This document shows, piece by piece, positions 19,301 to 26,135 of a stretch of DNA of 64,000 nt (position 1 is its first letter; each line of letters opens with the position of its first letter). A program made the position numbers and the translations under genes. The notes beneath the pieces are model-generated. The model was not told the DNA's origin, made no database searches, and worked only from the letters and a program-made list of their open reading frames with translations. This stretch comes from Hymenobacter busanensis (lineage in GTDB: Bacteria > Bacteroidota > Bacteroidia > Cytophagales > Hymenobacteraceae), in the NCBI RefSeq assembly GCF_008727865.1, contig NZ_VTWU01000005.1, forward strand, positions 124,001 through 188,000, read 5' to 3'.

Positions 19301-19368
19301 TGGCCGAGGAGCTGAAAATCAGCAAGTACGCCGACGAGCAGGACGCCGCGAAGGAAGAAGCGGCGTAA
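16330..19368 (+). CDS. uvrA: UvrABC excision repair ATPase UvrA
   Basis: The DNA damage sensor of nucleotide excision repair. At 1012 residues it is longer than usual because of an Ala/Lys/Pro-rich N-terminal extension of about 60 residues before the first conserved block. Both ABC cassettes are complete: Walker [10 protein letters not shown] (about 95) and GVSGSGKSS (about 697), signatures [13 protein letters not shown] and [13 protein letters not shown], and Walker [10 protein letters not shown] and ILDEPTTGL. The damage-binding zinc module near the C-terminal half is intact (Cys 795, 798, 818, 821). The first zinc site has only its second CxxC (338, 341); where the first pair would be, the protein reads DPTTG from Asp314. 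It is monocistronic and ends in a terminator. Confidence 0.95.
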   Translation: MAKKKTAAAATTAAPAAPKSTSKKASSAPAAAKPGRNGHAQPEPLVLVAPAAAAVHSSAATIEAPFIEVYGAREHNLKNVSIKIPRGKLVVFTGISGSGKSSLAFDTIYAEGQRRYMETFSAYARSFMGGLERPDVDKIEGLSPVISIEQKTTSRNPRSTVGTITEIYDFLRLLYARTAEAFSYATGKKMIRQSDDQIINYILKHFADKKLVVLAPVVKGRKGHYRELFQQIAKLGFTKVRVDGELLDITAKMQVDRYKIHDIEIVIDRLVVKEEDRFRLSGSVQNALTHGKGTALVLDPDSKKTQFFSRFLMDPTTGIAYDDPAPNTFSFNSPYGACPTCNGLGEIQQITEESVMPDPKLSISRGGIAPLGEYRDIWIFQQIGLILKKHKATLSTPIEKLPAELVQRLLHGIEADEDADDKKKATYSEPFEGIIPFLRRQMESDSENIREWIQQYTQATECPECHGYRLKKESLHFRMADKHIGELSVMDIGELARWFEGLEDRLSDRQNLIARELLKEIRKRIGFLLEVGLEYLNLHRSVRTLSGGESQRIRLATQIGTQLVGVLYIMDEPSIGLHQRDNERLINALKHLRDLGNSIIVVEHDKDMIQHADHVLDIGPGAGIHGGHVVAEGTPEEFQRSGSLTAQYLNGDKHIELRKKKRTGEGTELVLKGAKGHNLKNVTLKVPLGKLVAVTGVSGSGKSSLIHDTLYPILNKYFFNAKREPLAYGSIEGLELIDKVIEVDQSPIGRTPRSNPATYTGVFTEIRQLYANLPEAKIRGYGPGRFSFNVKGGRCETCEGAGIRTIEMNFLPDVHVQCETCKGRRYNRETLEVRFKGKSITDVLDMTIEKAVDFFEFQPRILRKIKTLSEVGLGYITLGQQATTLSGGEAQRVKLATELSKKDTGKTFYILDEPTTGLHFEDIRHLADVLQKLADKGNTVLIIEHNLDLIKVADHIIDLGPEGGAGGGTIVAQGTPEQVAKVKKGHTARFLAEELKISKYADEQDAAKEEAA

Positions 19369-19396
19369 CTCAGAGCATCCGTCGGCACAATAAAAA

Positions 19397-19437
19397 GGGC
19401 CGCTCAACGTAGAAATTCTGCGTGGGGCGGCCCGTTT
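19397..19437 (+). terminator. rho-independent terminator of uvrA
   Basis: GGGCCGC (19397-19403) pairs with GCGGCCC (19427-19433). An inner stem extends it with one mismatch, and GTTTTGTTGT follows. Confidence 0.75.
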
Positions 19438-19502
19438 TGTTGTGTTTCGAAGACGGTAGCACTATTTTAAGCCCCTCGTTTCTGCTCCCTGCCACCGTTC
19501 CC

Positions 19503-19931
19503 ATGTTCAAACTCCTGCTCTTTCCCGTTCTGCTCACCGTTGCCGTGGTTGCCGCTCCTCCTGTTCCGCCGAAATCCACGCACTGGGAGGGCACGGTAAG
19601 CAACGGCATGAAAGGCGACAAAATCAGCTTCGACGTATCGGCCGACGGTAAAACGCTGTCGAACGTGACGTTCCAGGGCTACTGGCGGTGCAGCGGCAAG
19701 CTGGAGCAGATGACGGCTGGCCCCACCAAGACATTTTCCATCGTGGGTGGCAAAGCCAGCGGCGTGGTGGTCGACCCGCCGGGCGGCGGCTCCACGGCCT
19801 GGCATTACGAGTTCGAGGGCACGGTTGCGAAGACTGCCGCCAAGGGCACCTACCGCATGGCCATCAACAACCTGGGCTGCGACACCTACAAGCTGCAGTG
19901 GACGGCCGTGCCTGCTACTGCGGCTAAATAG
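19503..19931 (+). CDS. small secreted protein of unknown function
   Basis: A 142-residue protein from ATG 19503 with a clear signal peptide (MFKLLLFPVLLTVAVVAAP). The mature part is beta-rich, with two Cys (about 61 and 122) that could form a disulfide. KISFDVSADGKTLSNVTFQG and the closing YKLQWTAV suggest a small jelly-roll or lipocalin-like sandwich. Similar small proteins occur widely but I cannot name a family. It converges with the channel gene with only six bases between stops and no terminator. Confidence 0.65.
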   Translation: MFKLLLFPVLLTVAVVAAPPVPPKSTHWEGTVSNGMKGDKISFDVSADGKTLSNVTFQGYWRCSGKLEQMTAGPTKTFSIVGGKASGVVVDPPGGGSTAWHYEFEGTVAKTAAKGTYRMAINNLGCDTYKLQWTAVPATAAK

Positions 19932-19937
19932 GACCTC

Positions 19938-20627
19938 TTAAGCTGCTATTGCGTGGTGCTTGGCTGTGTATTCGCGCTGCAAGCGGCGGTAGCGGCGGCC
20001 GTACAACGCCATCAGCGGGCCAATGAGCATGGGCGTCATGCGGCTGATCCACCAAGGCAGCGTGAAGCACAACCCAATGCCAATCAGGAACGCAAACGGT
20101 GCCACCATGGGCCGCACCAGGTCTAGTTCGGGATGGTCGGCGTCGGCAGGATGGATGATGCCGTTGGCGGGGTTGCGCAGGTAGCGTTGCAGCACTACTT
20201 GCAGCAGGCCGGTGGCGGCCACGCTCAGGCAGTACAGCACAAAAGGCACGTTCAGGCTAGCCGTGTATTCGCTGTAGAAGGCCGAGGTGAACGGCATGAG
20301 CACGATGCTCACCAAAAACAGAATGTTGAGCCAGATGAGCTTGCCGGTGTAGTGCCGCACGAAGCGGAAGATGCGGTGGTGCGCCACCCAATAGATGGCA
20401 ATGACCAGAAAGCCAATGAAAAAGCCCACGAATTTGGGCGTGAGCTGCAATAGCGCCTGCACCAGCTGCTGATCGGAGGGGTGGTGCAGCTCGGGCACTT
20501 TTATCTCGATGATGAGCAGCGTAATGGCAATGGCAAACACCGCGTCGGTAAACAGAATCATCCGTTCCAGCTGAAACTCTTCGCGGTTGTGGTGTTCCAG
20601 GGGCAGCGGGTCGTGCGCGTTACTCAT
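19938..20627 (-). CDS. TMEM175/DUF1211 family potassium-channel-like protein
   Basis: A 229-residue protein started at ATG 20627 (MSNAHDPLPLEHH). The first membrane helix carries the family signature RMILFTDAVFAIAITLLII (R-x3-F-[ST]-D-A-x-F-A-I), which lines the selectivity filter in bacterial TMEM175 K+ channels. Five to six helices follow, ending in a basic tail. Bacterial members are tetramers of six-helix subunits that pass K+. Monocistronic. Confidence 0.87.
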   Translation of the reverse strand: MSNAHDPLPLEHHNREEFQLERMILFTDAVFAIAITLLIIEIKVPELHHPSDQQLVQALLQLTPKFVGFFIGFLVIAIYWVAHHRIFRFVRHYTGKLIWLNILFLVSIVLMPFTSAFYSEYTASLNVPFVLYCLSVAATGLLQVVLQRYLRNPANGIIHPADADHPELDLVRPMVAPFAFLIGIGLCFTLPWWISRMTPMLIGPLMALYGRRYRRLQREYTAKHHAIAA

Positions 20628-20692
20628 ACATAGAAGCGGCCGGAAGTGCTTGCCCGGGCCGCTTAAAGATAGGGGCGACCAACGCCCAAAAA

Positions 20693-20729
20693 CAACGCGC
20701 GGCCCTGGCAAAGCCAAGACCGCGCGTTG
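20693..20729 (-). terminator. terminator downstream of the DUF4142 gene
   Basis: CAACGCGCGG (20693-20702) pairs with CCGCGCGTTG (20720-20729). On the minus strand the hairpin is followed by TTTTTGGG, so it ends the three-gene lipoprotein run to the right. Confidence 0.75.
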
Positions 20730-20750
20730 CTGTTCAGGTCGCCGCTGAGG

Positions 20751-21422
20751 CTACATCTTCATGTCGGCGTGCTTCTTCGACATGTCCAGGTGGCCCTGCA
20801 CGACGGGCGTAACCTTACCAATGAAACCCTTCACGTCGGGGTCTTGGGTCATGGAGTTGTGGGCGTTGAGCGTGTTCAGCGTTTTCTGGTGGTCCATCAC
20901 CATTTGCTGCAAGTAGCGCTGCTCAAACTCTTTACCCGACAAGGCTTTCATCTGCTCGGCAATGGCCTTGTGCTCGGCGTCCATGTCGGTGGGCAGCGTC
21001 ACGTTTTTCTTAGCCGCAATGGCTTTCAGATCGGCGGTGGACTTGGTGTGGTCCTTGATCATCATGTTGGCGTGCTCTTTGGCCGTGCCACTCACGCCTT
21101 TGTCCAGCGCCATTTTGCTGAGCTGGATTTCGTTCTGGTCGCTGTGGGCCGCCGACATCATGAACTCGGGGTCGTCTTTGTGCGGAGCCGTAGCGTTGGG
21201 GTCGGCTTTGGCGGCCATGTCGGCACCGGCCGCGGCGCCGGTGCTGTCGCCGTCGTTCATGGCATTGGTTTCGCCGTTGGTGGCGTTGCCCATGTAGTTG
21301 TCGTCGGCGTTGTTGCCTTCGGTGGCCGTCACATCAGGCTTGTCGCCCTTGTTATCGGTGCAAGAGGTGGTACCAACGAGCAGGGCGGCGGCTAACACAG
21401 CCGGCAGAAATACCTTTTTCAT
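20751..21422 (-). CDS. DUF4142 lipoprotein (copy 1)
   Basis: A 223-residue lipoprotein: signal sequence with lipobox VGTTSC (Cys 21), an acidic, Asn/Asp/Gly-rich linker (about 22-85), then the four-helix DUF4142 domain. Hallmarks are FMMSAAHSDQNEIQLSKMAL, AKEHANMMIKDHTKS and YLQQMVMDHQKTL. DUF4142 proteins are ferritin-like bundles found in many envelope proteins, and their role is unknown. Last gene of a minus-strand run of three small lipoproteins and followed by a terminator. Paralogue of 21761-22348. Confidence 0.85.
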   Translation of the reverse strand: MKKVFLPAVLAAALLVGTTSCTDNKGDKPDVTATEGNNADDNYMGNATNGETNAMNDGDSTGAAAGADMAAKADPNATAPHKDDPEFMMSAAHSDQNEIQLSKMALDKGVSGTAKEHANMMIKDHTKSTADLKAIAAKKNVTLPTDMDAEHKAIAEQMKALSGKEFEQRYLQQMVMDHQKTLNTLNAHNSMTQDPDVKGFIGKVTPVVQGHLDMSKKHADMKM

Positions 21423-21490
21423 GGAGGGGAAATGAGGTGTATGGTTGGATTGGTGTGGTAAGCGAGCGGCAGTAAGAATGAGGCTGGAGG

Positions 21491-21730
21491 CTACGGGCGC
21501 GTGGTGTCGGCCGGGGCCGCGTTAGCCGAATCGGCGTTGGCCGTTACGGTGGGGCCCGCGTCGTTGTCAATAACCACGGCCTCGGATTCTACGCCGCCTT
21601 CATCGGCAGCTTGGTTCATGTCACTCACGGCTTCGCCCGCGGTGCCGTCGGTGCGTTTGTCGGCGTCGTTGCAGGCGCCGAGCGAAAGGCTGGCAGCCAG
21701 CGCGGCGAGCAGGAAAAAGGAACGTCTCAT
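21491..21730 (-). CDS. small acidic lipoprotein
   Basis: A 79-residue protein with a signal sequence and lipobox SLGAC (Cys 20). The mature part is short, acidic and without predicted structure (Asp/Ala/Thr-rich). It lies between two DUF4142 genes on the same strand (30 and 68 base gaps), so it is probably co-expressed with them. I recognise no family. Confidence 0.7.
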   Translation of the reverse strand: MRRSFFLLAALAASLSLGACNDADKRTDGTAGEAVSDMNQAADEGGVESEAVVIDNDAGPTVTANADSANAAPADTTRP

Positions 21731-21760
21731 GGAAAAAAGAAATGGGGTGTGAAGCAGAAA

Positions 21761-22348
21761 TTACTGTGGCAGCGCATCTTCCAGCTGCTTGGCTTGGTCG
21801 CGGTATTGGGAAAGAGCAGGGGCGTACTTGGCCGCCAAAGCGCGGATGTCGCCGTCGTAAGCATCGTCGCTCATATCCTCGAAGTCATCGGCCGATTCGT
21901 CGTAGTGCTCGGCCGATACCTGCAGAAAACGGCGGTCGAAGTCAGCGCCCGTCAGGCCAGCCAATTCTTGGTAGGTATCCTGTTGCTCGTCGCCGAGGCT
22001 TTTGGGCACGGCCAAACCCTTTTGCGTGGCCACACCGGCCAACGCTGTATTCAGGGCCGCGTGGTCGCGTAGCAGATTCTGGGCGAAGGTGCGCACCTCG
22101 GGCCGAGCGGTTTTTTGCTGGGCCAGTTTGCCGAGCTCCACGGCAAGCAAGCTGTTGGTGGCGGCATTCACCATAAACTCGGCGTCGCGCTCCTGCCGCT
22201 TGGTAATGTCGGCGTCGCCAATGCGCTTCTCGTTCTCAAACTTAGCATCGGCCACGGGGTCCCGGTCGCCGGAGCCGCACCCGGCAAGGGCGGCCAGCAG
22301 CCACGGCAGCAACAGCACGCGGGCAGAAAGAGAGAAACGGAAGAACAT
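21761..22348 (-). CDS. DUF4142 lipoprotein (copy 2)
   Basis: A 195-residue protein with signal sequence and lipobox LAGC (Cys 24), then a DUF4142 helical bundle: EFMVNAATNSLLAVELGKLA, VRTFAQNLLRDHAALN and DRRFLQVSAEHYDES. It is less similar to copy 1 than a recent duplicate would be, and the His of copy 1's MVMDHQ block is also present as AEHYDE. First gene of the lipoprotein run, 192 bases from the divergent gene at 22540. Confidence 0.83.
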   Translation of the reverse strand: MFFRFSLSARVLLLPWLLAALAGCGSGDRDPVADAKFENEKRIGDADITKRQERDAEFMVNAATNSLLAVELGKLAQQKTARPEVRTFAQNLLRDHAALNTALAGVATQKGLAVPKSLGDEQQDTYQELAGLTGADFDRRFLQVSAEHYDESADDFEDMSDDAYDGDIRALAAKYAPALSQYRDQAKQLEDALPQ

Positions 22349-22539
22349 ACAGCTTGGGGCCGGAAAAAGAGCCGGCTAAGTCTATACGGGCGAGCAGCGC
22401 ATCGGTTTGTAACCAATTAGTTCCGGCTTCTGAAAAAAAATATTTGCCTGCTTAAACTCCGGCCGGGCACGCCTCTCCAAGCAAATGAATTCACCGCCGG
22501 CGTACTTCTTCCTTTTCCCATTCCCACTTCACCGCTACC

Positions 22540-23385
22540 ATGAAAAACCTTGCCCTCCGCCCCCTGTTGTGGTCAGCCCTGTGCGCCAGCCTTACGCTTG
22601 GTTTGAGCAGCTGCAACAAAGACAAAGAAGAGTTCGGCCCCAACGCCGCCCTGTCTGCCGAAGACAACGCCGATGCCGAAGCCGACGACGCGGCCTCCTA
22701 CGAGTACGTGGATGCCGGCGCGCCCGAAGACATCAGCCGCGGCGGCATCACGGCCATCAATGCCGACGACCAGCGTATTCTGTTCGGCTGCGCTTCGCAC
22801 ATCTATGATGCCGCCACCCGCACCCTCACCATCGACTTCGGCCCGGCCGGCTGCGTAGGCCGCGACGGAAAATTGCGCAAAGGCCAGGTAGTGGCCGTAT
22901 TCACGGGCCAGCACCGGCAAGTGGGGTCCAGCGTGACCATTAGCTTGGTAGGCTACTCTGTCAACGGCAACCCGCGCACCGGCACGCGCACCATCACCTG
23001 GATCGGCCAAGGCGTGCACACTGTGAACGTGCAAAATGCCAGCGTGACCACCGCCAACGGTATCGCCACCTGGAGTGCCCAGCGCACCGTGGCCCAAACC
23101 GCCGGCCTCGGCACCCGCACTATTCAAGACGACGTGTACAGCGTAACGGGCACGGCGGCGGGCGTCAACCGGAAGGGCGTTTCGTTTACGGCCACTATTC
23201 AGCAGCCGCTGGTGAAGAAATTTCAGGCGGGCTGTGCCCGGCACTTCGTTTCGGGCATCATCGATATTGCCACCTCGAAAGAGAAAAACCTGCAGTTGAA
23301 CTACGACCCCGCCGGCACCCAGGCTTGCGACAACATTGCTACCCTCACGGTCAACGGCCGTACCCGCACCATTCAGCTGCGCTAG
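22540..23385 (+). CDS. lipoprotein of unknown function
   Basis: A 281-residue protein with signal and lipobox LGLSSC (Cys 25), an acidic linker (about 30-60) and a beta-rich body. Four Cys in the body (about 88, 107, 228, 267) sit in two similar settings: GCASH...CVGRDGK and GCARH...ACDN, which hints at two internally related halves each closed by a disulfide. Similar lipoproteins are common in Hymenobacter-like genomes, but I know of no assigned function. It is followed by a strong terminator. Confidence 0.72.
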   Translation: MKNLALRPLLWSALCASLTLGLSSCNKDKEEFGPNAALSAEDNADAEADDAASYEYVDAGAPEDISRGGITAINADDQRILFGCASHIYDAATRTLTIDFGPAGCVGRDGKLRKGQVVAVFTGQHRQVGSSVTISLVGYSVNGNPRTGTRTITWIGQGVHTVNVQNASVTTANGIATWSAQRTVAQTAGLGTRTIQDDVYSVTGTAAGVNRKGVSFTATIQQPLVKKFQAGCARHFVSGIIDIATSKEKNLQLNYDPAGTQACDNIATLTVNGRTRTIQLR

Positions 23386-23461
23386 TTTCGTCAATCACCG
23401 GAGTATTCAGCAGCCATTTGTGAGCGGGGATGCTTGCTCCACCAAGCGAAACGACTCACGC

Positions 23462-23496
23462 AAAACGGCCCAGGCATTATCTGCCTGGGCCGTTTT
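23462..23496. terminator. rho-independent terminator
   Basis: A 15-bp perfect stem (23462-23476 with 23482-23496) with a 5-base loop, ending in TTTT. It follows the lipoprotein at 22540-23385. Confidence 0.85.
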
Positions 23497-23544
23497 GCTG
23501 TAGCGCCAATGCCTGCAGCAGAAGCTGTTTCCAGCGCATAAAAA

Positions 23545-23570
23545 AAGCCCCGCTACTGCAGGGCCTTCTT
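23545..23570 (-). terminator. terminator of the ECF sigma/protease operon
   Basis: Read on the minus strand, AAGGCCC pairs with GGGGCTT across a 9-base loop (one mismatch), then six Ts. It lies 20 bases after the protease stop codon. Confidence 0.6.
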
Positions 23571-23590
23571 TTATAGGTTGGCTGCCGGGC

Positions 23591-24739
23591 CTATTCGTAG
23601 ACCTTCACCACAAACACGAAGTCCTGCAGCTTGCGCAACTGTTGCGGGCGCGACTGGCCGGCCAGCAAATTGGTGCGCGGCACGTTGTAGCCCGGGGCCG
23701 AACCGGCCGCCGATAAGGAATCGACCAGACGCATCAGGTACGACGACTTGGTGGCAAACGCGGCACTCTGCACATCCATCTGCCGGCCGCTGATAACCCC
23801 GATAAGGTTGCCGCGGTCGTCGAGCACCGGACCGCCCGAGTTGCCGGGGTTCACGGGAATGGAAATCTGGTAGAAGCCCGTGTCGCCCTCGAAGCCCGAA
23901 CGGGCGCTCAACGAGCCGTCGTTGAATACCAGGTCTTCGCGCGGGTAGCCCAGCGTATACACCCGTTCGCCCAAATCGGCTTCGCGGCGCTTCACCGTGT
24001 AGGGGAGGCGGCCAAAGCCCGCAAAGCCCTTCTGGTTGACGCGGAGAATAGCCAAATCGTGCGCCACGTCGGTAAACACCGGCTCGGCGCGGTAGCGCTG
24101 CCGGTCGCGGCTTTCAATCAGCAGCGAGTCGGCCCCTTGAATTACGTGGTAGCTCGTTACCACGTAGCCGTCGGCGGTGAGGGCAAAGCCAGTGCCGCTG
24201 AACTTGCCGTTGTTGATGGGCGCCGCCGGCAAGGCCTTGCCGTCAATCTGCTTGATGCTGCGGGTCAACGCTTTCTGGTCGCGCTTGATGCGGTCCACGT
24301 CGCGGCGTAGCACCGTGTACCCGTAGGCCGAAGGTTGTTGGTGGGCTTTCCACCACTCCAGGCCCAGCAAGGTGCCGAACACCGCCAGCACCGCTACCGA
24401 AGCCGCTACGGCCATGGTGGCGCGGTGCCCGTGCCAGAACTCACGCAGCCACTTTTCGGTGCGCGAAATGTGCATCACCGGCATGGTGGGGCGGCCGGTT
24501 TCCACAGTTGTTTCCTGTTCGGCATCTATTTCGGCCTGGAAGGCGCGCAGCTGTTCGCTCACCCGTAGGCGCTGGCCGTAGGCGTGCAAGGTGCCGGTTA
24601 CGTCGTGGTACTCGGCAAAACGGCTGGCCAGCACCGGGTCGGCCGCGAGGCGGCGCTCCAGGTCGGCGCGCACGGGCGCATCGAGCCGGCCGGCTTCGTA
24701 GTCCTCAAACAGTGCGTAGTAATCAGCTTCGGTCATCAT
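23591..24739 (-). CDS. membrane protein fusing an anti-sigma-like N-terminus to a trypsin-like protease
   Basis: A 382-residue protein. Residues 1-75 are an acidic helical cytoplasmic region (DYYALFEDYEAGRLD...LAADPVLASRFAEY) like the sigma-binding domain of anti-sigma factors. One membrane helix spans about 108-126, a coiled segment follows (140-165), and a periplasmic chymotrypsin-fold domain covers about 178-345. The catalytic triad is complete: His198 (TSYHVI), Asp228 (AHDLAIL), Ser301 (NPGNSGGPV). It looks like S1C/DegP-type proteases but has no PDZ domain. Its gene follows an ECF sigma factor by 46 bases on the same strand, so regulation of that sigma factor is a reasonable inference. 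The N-terminal domain call rests on pattern and context only. Confidence 0.8.
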   Translation of the reverse strand: MMTEADYYALFEDYEAGRLDAPVRADLERRLAADPVLASRFAEYHDVTGTLHAYGQRLRVSEQLRAFQAEIDAEQETTVETGRPTMPVMHISRTEKWLREFWHGHRATMAVAASVAVLAVFGTLLGLEWWKAHQQPSAYGYTVLRRDVDRIKRDQKALTRSIKQIDGKALPAAPINNGKFSGTGFALTADGYVVTSYHVIQGADSLLIESRDRQRYRAEPVFTDVAHDLAILRVNQKGFAGFGRLPYTVKRREADLGERVYTLGYPREDLVFNDGSLSARSGFEGDTGFYQISIPVNPGNSGGPVLDDRGNLIGVISGRQMDVQSAAFATKSSYLMRLVDSLSAAGSAPGYNVPRTNLLAGQSRPQQLRKLQDFVFVVKVYE

Positions 24740-24785
24740 AGCGGTAGGGCGGGTATTGGTCCCGCCAGGCTGGATCGGGGCGTCG

Positions 24786-25373
24786 TTAGGGCAGCGGTTC
24801 TTCCTTGTACTGAGCGAAAAAAAGCTTCTTCAGACGCACCAAACATTTGTATTTCTGATTCTTGGCGTTGTCGGCATTGGTGTAGCCGTGTTCCGCCGTG
24901 AGCTGCTGCATGCTTTTGTCGAGCAGGTAAAACCCCTCCAACAACGACCGGCAAGGCTCCCCGAGGTGTAGCAAGGCTTCGCTCATGAGGGCGAAGCGCC
25001 GGTCACGCTCCTCGGCTTCGGCCAGGTCGGCCTCGGCTCCGGTTTCGAGGTACGGCTTATAGTCGTCGAGGCGGCCGCCGTAGCGACCCTTCTCGGCCAA
25101 CCGCTTGAGCCACAACCGACGGCACACGGCGTAGAGGTAGGTTTTGATCTGGCAGCTCAACTCGAGCGAACCGTCCCGCACCTTCTCGTAAAACACCATC
25201 ACGCCCTCCTGGTAAATGTCTTTGGCCTCGTCCTCGGTTCCGCTGTTTTGCGTGACCAAGTGCGTAACCATCGGCAAATGCAGGCGGTAGAGGTGCGCCA
25301 ATGCCCGCTCGTCGCCGCGGCGGATACCCGCCACCAGCTCGTCGTCGGAAAAGGAAGGCAGTCCTTTGCCCAT
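24786..25373 (-). CDS. ECF-type RNA polymerase sigma factor
   Basis: A 195-residue sigma-70 family factor. Region 2 holds LHLPMVTHLVTQNSGTEDEAKDIYQEGVMVFY (written here in two parts: residues about 32-50 and 51-63), with the DxYQEG core contact. Region 4 is a helix-turn-helix with MQQLTAEHGYTNADNAKNQ and KCLVRLKKLF, a form frequent in Bacteroidota, where the recognition helix is Asn/Lys-rich. It precedes the anti-sigma/protease fusion in the same operon. It is divergent from a small lipoprotein gene, a possible regulon member. Confidence 0.88.
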   Translation of the reverse strand: MGKGLPSFSDDELVAGIRRGDERALAHLYRLHLPMVTHLVTQNSGTEDEAKDIYQEGVMVFYEKVRDGSLELSCQIKTYLYAVCRRLWLKRLAEKGRYGGRLDDYKPYLETGAEADLAEAEERDRRFALMSEALLHLGEPCRSLLEGFYLLDKSMQQLTAEHGYTNADNAKNQKYKCLVRLKKLFFAQYKEEPLP

Positions 25374-25514
25374 GTATGCAGTTACTCGTTGCTTAATACT
25401 GACCCGATGGCCAAGTAACCCGTCAAAAGTTTTTTTTCTCCGGTCGGGTTACCTCTGCCAAATGCTGGTATGAAGGGCGTTTTTCAGACCAACTTTTTCA
25501 AACTTACTACCGAA

Positions 25515-25745
25515 ATGAAGAACCTCCTGAAGGTTGCCGCCCTGTTCGCCGTTGTTAGCCTGAGCGCCTGCGAGTCGAAGCCCGCTGAAACCACCGAGGC
25601 TACCTCGACCGAAACCTCGACCGTAGAAACCACCGCTCCCGTAGCTGGCGACACGGCTGCTGTTGTTTCGACCGACACGACGGCCGCTGCTGCTACCACG
25701 ACGACCACGACGACGACCGAGACCGAGAAAATGAAAGAAGAATAG
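25515..25745 (+). CDS. small Thr/Ala-rich lipoprotein
   Basis: A 76-residue protein from ATG 25515 (MKNLLKVAALFAVVSL), with lipobox SLSAC (Cys 19). The mature part is almost only Thr, Ala, Glu, Val and Ser, with a run of eight Thr near the end from a repeating ACG/ACC codon tract (about 25697-25722). An unstructured surface peptide is likely. It is divergent from the ECF sigma gene and has its own terminator. Confidence 0.65.
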   Translation: MKNLLKVAALFAVVSLSACESKPAETTEATSTETSTVETTAPVAGDTAAVVSTDTTAAAATTTTTTTTETEKMKEE

Positions 25746-25784
25746 TGTGGACGGCTGGCCCAGCGCCAGCTGTTTCGCTCTTCG

Positions 25785-25825
25785 CCACCCGAGTGGTTGC
25801 CACGGCAGCCGTTCGGGTGGTTTTT
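25785..25825 (+). terminator. rho-independent terminator
   Basis: CCACCCG (25785-25791) pairs with CGGGTGG (25814-25820). An inner GGTTGC/GCAGCC stem and TTTTTGTTTT follow. Confidence 0.75.
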
Positions 25826-25910
25826 GTTTTTACCACGAGGCAACTCCCAGGGTATTTCGTATCGTATTATAAAATACTGAAAAAATCCTGTACTTTGTTG
25901 CCCCACCCAT

Positions 25911-26123
25911 ATGCCGCCGCTCCACTACGTGTCGAATTCTGATCTAATCACGGACAGTGCCGCCCCTTCTTCGGCGGATTTATTGGCTACAGAAGCCTCC
26001 TCGCTGGTGTCGGCAGGCCAAATTTCAGCCAAAGCGCTGGACAAAGGCCTGCAGATTGGAAGCTACACGGTGGGAGAACAGCCCGATACGCTGTTGAATG
26101 GCCACCCCGATATCCGCTATTAG
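25911..26123 (+). CDS. small hypothetical protein
   Basis: A 70-residue soluble, acidic frame starting MPPLHYVSNSDLITDS. A TACTTTG element (one base short of the -7 consensus) lies about 20 bases upstream of the ATG. Codon third positions are less GC-rich than in neighbours. No family is recognised. It converges with the next gene with a 12-base gap. It may be a real small gene or a chance frame. Confidence 0.4.
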   Translation: MPPLHYVSNSDLITDSAAPSSADLLATEASSLVSAGQISAKALDKGLQIGSYTVGEQPDTLLNGHPDIRY

Positions 26124-26135
26124 TACCAAGCAGAT

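Noticed and set aside
25697-25722. ACG/ACC-rich tract looked at as a possible CRISPR or tandem repeat
   Set aside because: It is a short Thr-codon run inside a lipoprotein gene, with no spacers.
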